DNA of 64,000 nucleotides from Myxococcales bacterium (GTDB taxonomy: Bacteria > Myxococcota_A > Polyangia > Polyangiales > Ga0077539). The notes below the pieces were generated by a model that was not told the origin of the DNA, did no database searches, and worked only from the letters and a program-made list of their open reading frames with translations. Shown piece by piece: positions 37,662 through 46,265 of the stretch (within the stretch, counting starts at the first letter, position 1; every line of letters starts with the position of its first letter). The stretch spans positions 40,921-104,920 of the forward strand of contig JAAFIF010000024.1 of assembly GCA_013298625.1 (NCBI GenBank), read 5' to 3'. A program made the translations under genes and the position numbers.

Positions 37662-39248
37662 CTACCGAAAGATGCGACCGAACATCGTCGCGAGAAGCAG
37701 CGCGCCGACGAGCGGCATCGGGTTGACCGAGATCGTCCCCACGAACGCGTGCTGGTTGTAGGACCCCGTGGGCAGATACTGGTAGCCGACGTCGAGCGTG
37801 ACGCTCGTGAAGAGCGCTTGCAGGGCGAGGCCTGTGCGCACTCCACCGGCAAAGCCGCTGCTCGAACCGCCGAGCATTCCGCGGGCGAGCAGCCCTCCGC
37901 TGAAGAGCATGTTGCCGTAGAGCACCGAACCCCCGACGGTCAGGTAGGTCCCGCCTGGACTCGGACCCGCCTGATAGCTCACGCCGATTTCGGGCAAGAA
38001 CTGAACGCTCGCGCGCTCTTTGTACGCGAAGAGCCCCGCGTTGAAATCGAACGCGAAGCCCGTCTCGTGCGCGCGCGAAGCCCCCTGGCCCGCCGCGAGA
38101 CCGAAGCCGAACCGCACAACAGGAAAGTAGCTGTACTGCTCGCGGCGCGGAGCATCGTTGGCCGGCGGCTGCCCCGCGACTGACGACCCTGTGGTGCGCT
38201 GCGCAGATCGCGCGTCGGCCGCATCATCCGCCACAGATCGCGCAGCGCTCGTATCGCTCGCGACCGGCTGCGCTTGGACCGGCTCGACCTGCGCCCCCGT
38301 CAGCCGCGCGAGCGCGCGATCACCGGTGATCGCGATGGCCCCCGACGTCGACTGCGCGCCGACGTACAGCGCCCGCCCCGCAGGGTCGAACGCGAGTCCG
38401 CCGGCGAACACATACTGCTGCGGCAGCGGCGAGAAGGTCGCGCCGTCGAAGAGCGCGACGTTGCTCTGCGCTGCGACGGCGACGAGATCACCCGTTGGCG
38501 CAGCGATCCCAGTGATCGCGCGCGTTCGACCGAACATCGAGTGACGATGGGTGGTTGCGTTTCCGTTGCGCAGGTCGAGCACCACCACGGCGTTGTCCCA
38601 CGCGACGTACATCCGCAGCGTACGCTCGCTGATCCACGCGCCGGACGGCTCGCCGTCGGGCATGTTGGTCGAGCTGAGCGCGAGCTCGAACACGTCGCCG
38701 CGACGCCGAAGCACCCCGCGCTGCGTGAGGACATAGAGCGTGTCGTCCGGCGCGATCGCCGCCGCCGCCGCGTTGGTCTGTCCATCGAACGCAAGCACGC
38801 TCCAGTCGCGGCCGCTCCAGCGGTAGACCGCCCGCCGCTCGCCGACGAAATACACAGCGCCGGCCGCGTCGATCGCACAGTGCACGAGACGTTCGCCGTT
38901 GAGCACCGGCGCCGCGCTGCGAGCGGTGACCGCGCCATCGACGCGCGTGACCGCGTCGTACCCCACGTGCGCGATCACGAGCCGATCGCCAACGCGACGG
39001 CCGCAGAGCGCGAGCGTGCCCGAGGACTGGCCGAGACGCTGCGAGCGCCCGTCGCGCGTGAGGATCTGCGCCGTCGATCCGCCGATCGCGAGCGTGTCTC
39101 CGTCGATGAACAGACCGCGCACAAACGACTGCTCGCCCAACGCAAACGGCGCTGCGCTCTGCGCGTGCGCCGCGCCGGGAGCGCTCGCGAGCAGCGCAGC
39201 GATCAGCGCGGCGCGTCGAACCTTCGTACAAGCTGAGAGCAAGGGCAT
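37662..39248 (-). CDS. Exported beta-propeller-like protein with C-terminal outer-membrane-type domain
   Basis: A 528-residue protein with signal peptide (MPLLSACTKVRRAALIAALL, cleavage near AHAQ). Residues about 35-320 contain repeated strand sets such as GDTLAIGGSTAQILTRDG, GAVYFVGERRAVYRWSGRDW and DTLYVLTQRGVLRRRGDVFE, typical of a six- or seven-bladed propeller of the sensor-like type. A Ser/Ala/Pro linker (about 330-375) leads to a C-terminal beta-rich domain (VVRFGFGLAAGQGASRAHET, FLPEIGVSYQAG, VGYQYLPTGSY) resembling an outer-membrane barrel. Function unknown. It follows the cysteine-rich lipoprotein gene by 40 nt on the same strand and may be co-transcribed with it. Confidence 0.78.
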   Translation of the reverse strand: MPLLSACTKVRRAALIAALLASAPGAAHAQSAAPFALGEQSFVRGLFIDGDTLAIGGSTAQILTRDGRSQRLGQSSGTLALCGRRVGDRLVIAHVGYDAVTRVDGAVTARSAAPVLNGERLVHCAIDAAGAVYFVGERRAVYRWSGRDWSVLAFDGQTNAAAAAIAPDDTLYVLTQRGVLRRRGDVFELALSSTNMPDGEPSGAWISERTLRMYVAWDNAVVVLDLRNGNATTHRHSMFGRTRAITGIAAPTGDLVAVAAQSNVALFDGATFSPLPQQYVFAGGLAFDPAGRALYVGAQSTSGAIAITGDRALARLTGAQVEPVQAQPVASDTSAARSVADDAADARSAQRTTGSSVAGQPPANDAPRREQYSYFPVVRFGFGLAAGQGASRAHETGFAFDFNAGLFAYKERASVQFLPEIGVSYQAGPSPGGTYLTVGGSVLYGNMLFSGGLLARGMLGGSSSGFAGGVRTGLALQALFTSVTLDVGYQYLPTGSYNQHAFVGTISVNPMPLVGALLLATMFGRIFR

Positions 39249-39288
39249 CGCTGCGACCGAAGCAACGGCGATGCCGGCGTGCTCCGCG

Positions 39289-40854
39289 CTACCGGCTGAC
39301 ACACACCACGAACGCGTTGGGACCGTCGTTCTCGACGGGGCCGAACCCGCCCACGAAGCCGCGCCCGGCGCAGAAGCGATTGATCGCCGCGTTGCAGTTG
39401 GGACCGAAGCGCTCTCCCGCGCCGTCGCACGGAGCGTGCAGCGCGCTCAGCGCCGCGTACGTCGTCATCACGCCGGTCCCTGTGGTGCTCGGGACACAGT
39501 GCACGACCGCGGTGTCACCGCTGTTCTCGATGGGGCCGAATCCGCCAGCGGCGCCGCGCGCCGCGCAGAAGCGGTGGATCGCCGCGTTGCAGTTGGGTCC
39601 GAAGCGCTCTCCCACCCCGTCGCACGGCGGGTGATGGCCGCTCAGCGCGGTGTACGTCGTGACGACGACCTCGCCCTTGGTGCACACGATCGACGCGGCG
39701 TCGTTGAAGTTCTCGACCGGGCCGAACCCGCTCGTCGAGCAGCCGCGCGCCGCGCAGAAGCGCGAGATCGCCGCGTTGCAGTTCGGGCCGAAGCGCTCTC
39801 CGCTCCCGTCGCACGGCGCGTGCTGCGCGCGCAGCGCCGTGTACGAGCTCGCGATGCCCTCTGCGCGGTAGCCCTCGTCCACGGTCCCGTTGCAGTTGTC
39901 GTCGACGCCGTTGCAGACCTCCATCGGTCGACTGCCGCAGCCGCCGCAGTTGTTGGGGTCCGTGCGCGTGTTGGTCTCGCACCCGTTGCTCGCGTTGCCG
40001 TCGCAGTTGGCGAAGTTGGGCCCGCACGCGAGCACGCCGCACGCGCTCGCCTCGCAGCGAGGAGTGCCGTTGGCCACAGTGCACATGCGGCCGCACGCGC
40101 CGCAGTTGGACACGTCGCTGCCAGTGTCGACGCAGGACATCCCGCAGCGGGTCTGCCCGCCGACGCAGCCGCTCGAGCACACGCCCATGCGCGTGTCGCA
40201 CACCGGCGTCGCGCCCGAGCACGCCCTGCCGCACATCCCGCAGTTGCTCACGCTGTTGAGCGCGGTCTCGCAGCCGTTGCTCGCGTTGCCGTCGCAGTTG
40301 CCGAAGCCCGGGTTGCAGCTGGCGATCGTGCAGCCGCCCGCGGCGCACCCCGCCGTCGCGTTGGCGAGCGAGCACGCCCTGCCACACATTCCGCAGTGCG
40401 CCGGCGTGGTGTTGGTGTCGACCTCGCAGCCGTTGGCCGCGCTGCGATCGCAGTTGCCGAAGCCCGGTCGGCACATGGTTTCGCAGGTGGCGCTCTCGCA
40501 GACCGCGGTTCCGTTGACGCCAGCGGGGCAGCGGTTGCCGCACGAGCCGCAGTTCGCAGGGTCGACCGCGAGGTTGACGCACTGCGCGCCGCACGCGACG
40601 AGCCCCAGCGGGCACGAGCCGTCGCTCGCGGTGACGTCCCGCGCGATCACGACGTCGGGCTGCGATGTCCCCGTATCGACGCCCGAGTCCAACGCGACGC
40701 CAGTGTCCGTCTCGCCCGCGCCGTCCATCACCGACCGCACATCCGAACGCGAAGCGTCCGGGCGCGTGGGCTCCGTCGCGACCGCGCAACGCGCGAGCGT
40801 CGAAGCGATGATGGCCCCCCCGATCGTGTGCACCCACGGCGATCGACTGCGCAT
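39289..40854 (-). CDS. Cysteine-rich lipoprotein with putative metal-binding motif and triple C-terminal repeat
   Basis: A 521-residue lipoprotein (signal MRSRSPWVHTIGGAIIASTL, lipobox LARC). Residues about 75-310 carry repeated NCGxCGxxC and FGNCDGNASNGCET units. The putative metal-binding motif EVCNGVDDNCNGTVDEGY is near residue 315. The last 190 residues contain three copies of a roughly 60-residue unit with the consensus YTAL-x(3)-HxPCDG-x-GERFGPNCN, then AAI-x-RFCAARG and GFGPVEN. I do not recognise this triple unit as a named domain; its fixed cysteines suggest a small disulfide-bonded fold. It starts 18 nt after the rpoD stop on the same strand, so read-through from dnaG-rpoD is possible. 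Confidence 0.85.
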   Translation of the reverse strand: MRSRSPWVHTIGGAIIASTLARCAVATEPTRPDASRSDVRSVMDGAGETDTGVALDSGVDTGTSQPDVVIARDVTASDGSCPLGLVACGAQCVNLAVDPANCGSCGNRCPAGVNGTAVCESATCETMCRPGFGNCDRSAANGCEVDTNTTPAHCGMCGRACSLANATAGCAAGGCTIASCNPGFGNCDGNASNGCETALNSVSNCGMCGRACSGATPVCDTRMGVCSSGCVGGQTRCGMSCVDTGSDVSNCGACGRMCTVANGTPRCEASACGVLACGPNFANCDGNASNGCETNTRTDPNNCGGCGSRPMEVCNGVDDNCNGTVDEGYRAEGIASSYTALRAQHAPCDGSGERFGPNCNAAISRFCAARGCSTSGFGPVENFNDAASIVCTKGEVVVTTYTALSGHHPPCDGVGERFGPNCNAAIHRFCAARGAAGGFGPIENSGDTAVVHCVPSTTGTGVMTTYAALSALHAPCDGAGERFGPNCNAAINRFCAGRGFVGGFGPVENDGPNAFVVCVSR

Positions 40855-40872
40855 GCACGCAGTCTATCGCAT

Positions 40873-42764
<1,892 letters not shown>

Positions 42765-42768
<4 letters not shown>

Positions 42769-44732
42769 CCCACACTCCGCTTCGTGTTGTTTGGCGCACC
42801 CTTGGGGTGACGCTCGCCCACCAAAGAAATTGCTTCACGTTGAAGAGCCGCAGCGCGGTCGCGGTCGCCTGCAGCCTCGGCGCGCGCGCTCTCGATGCGT
42901 AGCTTGCGCGCCTTCTCTCTTCCAATCAGATCGCGCAGGCGGCGGACGCAATCGCTGACCGCCTGCTTCGCCGAAGCCTCCCGAATCGGGTCGGGCTCGA
43001 TCGAATCTACGAGGCGCTCGCCGAGCCACGCGCGTGCGCGGTCGTTCGGAGCGAGCGAGAGCAGGGCCGCGCCGTCGAGCGCGCCCCGCGTGTTCCACTG
43101 TTCGCGCGCCGCGTGCAAGAGCGGCTGAGCGAACGCCGGGCTCACAAGCACGACGACGTCGTCGACGAGGTCGGTCGCGAGCAGCGTCGGGTTTCGCAAG
43201 AACGCGTCGATAGCATCAGCAGTAGCACGGGAGACGAGATCTGCACTCGACGCCGCCACCGGAGCGCCGCCGCTCGCGTCGTGGTTGTGCGCGGCCTTGC
43301 GAAACGGCTCGTCGCGCTTGGACAGCTCCGAGCTCTTCGCGCTCGCCTCGACGAACGGCGTCCCGCTCTTCGCTTCGCTCACCGCCCGCGTCTGCGCCTC
43401 GCGCACCGCCTGCTCGACGATCGCGCGATCGTTGAACATAAACGCCCGCGCCGCGTGCTCGACGTACGCCGCGCGCTCGAGCCCGTCTTTGACCTCGCCG
43501 ATCGCGCTCGCCGCCGCGCGCAGCGACGCCACGCGCTCGGGCACCGTGTCCCCTGCGTTGGCAGCGGCGTCGTCGATGAGCCACTCGACCAGGCTCTTGG
43601 CCGACGCGATCGAGTCCTTCAAGAACTCCGCCCCGCCAGGGGTGCGCAGCAGCTCGTCCGGGTCCTTCGCGCGCTCGCGGGGCAACGTGGTGACCCGCGC
43701 GACGAGGCCAGCCTTCACGCAGCCCGTGTGCGACTGCCGGACCGCCTTGCGGCCTGCGTCGTCGGCGTCGAACAAGATCGTGACGGTCTCTGCGAAGCGA
43801 CGCAGCAGCCGCGCTTGCTGATCGGTAAACGCCGTCCCGAGCGGGCACACGGTGTTGGTGAACCCGTGCTGGTGCATGGTCACGACGTCGAAGTTGCCCT
43901 CGACGAGGATGGCGTCTGCGCTCTTGACCATGGCGTGCCGCGCGACCTGCAGCCCGTACAGCAGGTCGGACTTCTTGTAGACCGGCGTCTCGGGGGAGTT
44001 GATGTACTTGCCCGCGTTCTCGGGGACGATGCCCTCGGCCATGTCTTCGGTCACCGGCAAAACACGGCCCGAAAACGCGACCACCCTGCCCTGCCGATCG
44101 AACACCGGAAACATCAGCCGGTGCCGAAACCGGTCGTACATCCCGCCCGTGTTGCGCGCGAGCAAGAGCCCCGCGATCTCGGCGTCCGCCGGCGAGACGC
44201 TGTGCGCGCGAAAGAACTCCGCGAGCGCGCTCCACTCGCCCGGCGCGTAGCCGAGGCGAAAGGCCTTCGCGGTCTCCATCGTGACGCCGCGGGCCTCGAT
44301 GGCCTCTCGCGCCAGCTCGCTGCGCTCGGCGTCGAGCAGCGACTGCTCGAAGAACTGACACGCGAGCTCGCACGCGCTGAACAAGCGCTCGCTGAGCTCT
44401 TTGGCGCGGCGCTCTTCAGCGATCTTCTGCGGGTCGCGCGCCTCTTCGGTGACCTCGACGCCCGCCTTCTCAGCGAGCGCCTTGATCGCCTCGGGGAAGC
44501 TCACGCCCTCGATGCGCTGGTAGAAGTCGAAGACGTCGCCCGAGGCCTTGCAGCCGAAGCAGTGAAACAGCCCCTTGTCGCGCGAGACGTGGAAGCTCGC
44601 GGTCTTCTCGTCGTGAAAGGGACAGCGCGCGATCAGGCTCGTCCCCGCGCGGCGCAAGGGGATGTAGTGCGCGATCAGCTCGGCCAGATCGACGCGAGCC
44701 CTCACCTGCTCTCGGACCTCGGACGAGATCAT
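42765..44732 (-). CDS. dnaG: DNA primase
   Basis: Makes RNA primers for chromosome replication. The 655-residue product has the CHC2 zinc finger with C37, H40, C58 and C61 ([20 protein letters not shown] then HCFGC). The catalytic core and TOPRIM domain follow ([19 protein letters not shown] with the acidic Glu, and [12 protein letters not shown] with the Asp pair), along with SGRVLPV and [19 protein letters not shown]. The C-terminal helicase-binding region is divergent, as usual. The ATG at 44732 is followed by [20 protein letters not shown], as in other primases. It overlaps rpoD by four bases. The 354 bp upstream contain a candidate promoter and an inverted repeat. Confidence 0.97.
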
Positions 44733-44858
44733 CGAGACCCCCCCGAGCTGTGGCGGGAATCATTCTCTCCCCGCAGCAGTTGTCCGCACTGAGTCAGCAA
44801 GTAGGCTCCGAAAGGGTGGCGCTGTGATCGGCGCGCTCGGCACAAAGATCCACGCTCG

Positions 44859-44948
44859 GCACGGGTGCCGTCGGGGCGCAGCGGCCGAGGACTTGTTGGA
44901 GGACCGCGTTTCTCCAACCAGTGCGCGACGCTGCAAAACGCCCCGTGC
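44859..44948. other. Nested inverted repeat, possible structured RNA
   Basis: Four pairs of complementary segments nest symmetrically. The outermost is GCACGGG (44859) with CCCGTGC (44942); inside it are GGGGC (44873) with GCCCC (44940), then GCAGCG (44878) with CGCTGC (44929), then GTTGGAG (44895) with CTCCAAC (44912). The inner hairpin has a 10-nt loop. The order permits a 90-nt cruciform or long RNA hairpin on either strand. It could be part of a dnaG leader or a separate small RNA, and I cannot name it. Confidence 0.5.
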
Positions 44949-44975
44949 TGTAGCGCGCACAAAATACTGGGTCAA
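44947..44975 (-). promoter_or_regulatory. Candidate sigma-70 promoter for dnaG-rpoD
   Basis: On the minus strand TTGACC (44975-44970), a 17-nt spacer and TACAGC (44952-44947). Transcription would start near 44940, leaving a leader of about 200 nt before the dnaG ATG. The -10 overlaps the outer arm of the inverted repeat. The -10 match is weak. Confidence 0.35.
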
Positions 44976-45086
44976 GAAAGGTCTCTAACTTTCGACTTGT
45001 ACGCCCTCTGGATTTCGTGCCTGCTGACCGACTCGCTCAGGGGGGTTGCTGCAACGAGAGGGCCAACGAGGTAAGCTGCCTGGACC

Positions 45087-45494
45087 ATGAGCGATCGGTT
45101 CCGCACGTTCGAAGAGTTTTGGCCCTACTACGTCGCGCAACACGCCAAGCCGCTGACGCGCTGGTTTCACTTCGTGGGCACCGGGATGGCCCTCGGGTGC
45201 CTCGCGACGTTCGCCGCCACCCGCAAGCTGCGCTTCATCCCGATGGGCCTCGTGATGGGCTACGGCCCCGCGTGGGTCTCGCATTTCTTCATCGAGAACA
45301 ACCGCCCTGCGACTTTTACGTACCCGCTCTGGTCGCTGCAGGCGGACTTCAAGATGTTCGAGATGATGCTCACCGGCCGCATGGACGCCGAGGTCGAGCG
45401 CGTCCTGCGCGAGTACCAGACCAGCGCCGAGCACGCTGAAGAAAAACGCGCCGCGGAGCAGTCCGCCAAGGCCGGCGAAGTTCTTCCGAACTGA
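45087..45494 (+). CDS. Mpo1-like (DUF962) membrane protein
   Basis: A 135-residue protein of the DUF962 family. The diagnostic RFRTFEEFWPYYVAQHAKPL, TRWFHFVGTG and MGYGPAWVSHFFIENNRPAT contain the conserved histidines thought to bind iron. The yeast relative Mpo1 is an Fe2+-dependent dioxygenase acting on 2-hydroxy fatty acids. Whether bacterial members do the same is not established. Two membrane helices lie between residues about 28 and 65. A charged tail (ERVLREYQTSAEHAEEKRAA) follows. It is 39 nt upstream of the CPBP protease-like gene. Confidence 0.87.
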   Translation: MSDRFRTFEEFWPYYVAQHAKPLTRWFHFVGTGMALGCLATFAATRKLRFIPMGLVMGYGPAWVSHFFIENNRPATFTYPLWSLQADFKMFEMMLTGRMDAEVERVLREYQTSAEHAEEKRAAEQSAKAGEVLPN

Positions 45495-45533
45495 TCATTC
45501 GAACAGTCGCGCCCACGGTCGCGCGGAGATTTC

Positions 45534-46262
45534 ATGGACCTGGTCCGCAAGCGCGCCGCGCGCGACGTCGCTCTGTCGTTCATCGTCGTCAACGGCTTGG
45601 TCTTCGCGCTCTCGCGCGGACCCGCGCAGCGCTACGGCCTGCACGACCTCATCGGCGCGCTCTTTCTCGTCGGCGCGCTCGTCTCGGTCCGCCGCCTCGG
45701 CGAAGACGACACGCACCGCTTCGGAATCACCTTGGGCGGCGTGTTTCCCGGCGCCCAAGGGGACGCCCGCTCGCTCGTGCGCGCGGTCATCGAAGGCGTC
45801 CCCCTCGCCCTGCGCGAGCTCGCCGTCGCCCTCGCGTGCGCCGCGGTCATCCTACCCGTGTACGCGTTCTTCTGGCCGTACGTGAACCCCGTCCCCATCG
45901 CCCGCCGCTTCGCCCTCGACGCGCCGCACATGCGCGAGATCGCCACCAACCTCCTCGCCGTCGCGCTCACCGAAGAGATGTACTTTCGCGGCTGGGTGCA
46001 GACCCGCGTCGCGGATGCGCTCGGCGTCCCGCGCGACGCCCCCGCGCGCAAAGAGCTTCGTCGCATGGCCGCGCCGGTCTTGATCGCCTCGGCGCTCTTC
46101 GCGATCACCCACGTGAGCGTGGCCGTGACCGCGCCACGCGCGGCGGTCTTCTTCCCCGGGCTGCTCTTCGGCGCGCTGCGCGTGTGGCGCGGAGGGATCG
46201 GCGCAGCGGTGTTCTTGCACGCGATCAGCAACGTCTTCGAAGCGTGGCTCGAAGGCCGCTGA
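45534..46262 (+). CDS. CPBP-family intramembrane glutamic protease-like protein
   Basis: A 242-residue polytopic membrane protein with about seven helices. The CPBP/Rce1 signature is complete: LTEEMYFRGWVQTRV (EExxxR, about residue 145), FAITHVSV (FxxxH, about 190) and FLHAISNVFEAW (HxxxN, about 228). These residues form the active site of glutamic intramembrane proteases. In myxobacteria some members act as sorting proteases for MYXO-CTERM proteins, and one such candidate substrate is encoded at 19139-20827. Assignment to that subgroup cannot be made by eye. A GGAG site is 5 nt before the ATG. It converges on the RNA-processing fusion gene with three bases between stops. Confidence 0.88.
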   Translation: MDLVRKRAARDVALSFIVVNGLVFALSRGPAQRYGLHDLIGALFLVGALVSVRRLGEDDTHRFGITLGGVFPGAQGDARSLVRAVIEGVPLALRELAVALACAAVILPVYAFFWPYVNPVPIARRFALDAPHMREIATNLLAVALTEEMYFRGWVQTRVADALGVPRDAPARKELRRMAAPVLIASALFAITHVSVAVTAPRAAVFFPGLLFGALRVWRGGIGAAVFLHAISNVFEAWLEGR

Positions 46263-46265
46263 CGG

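Larger units (their letters stand above)
44733..45086. other. Intergenic region upstream of dnaG with inverted repeats
   Basis: About 350 bp between the divergent dnaG and Mpo1-like genes. It contains a nested inverted repeat (44859-44948) and a candidate dnaG-direction promoter (44947-44975). Short frames here lack codon-usage support. No tRNA or known small RNA could be recognised by eye. Confidence 0.6.

Noticed and set aside
44729..45074. Short genes in the dnaG upstream spacer on both strands
   Set aside because: Frames cross the inverted repeat, lack ribosome sites and show no domain.
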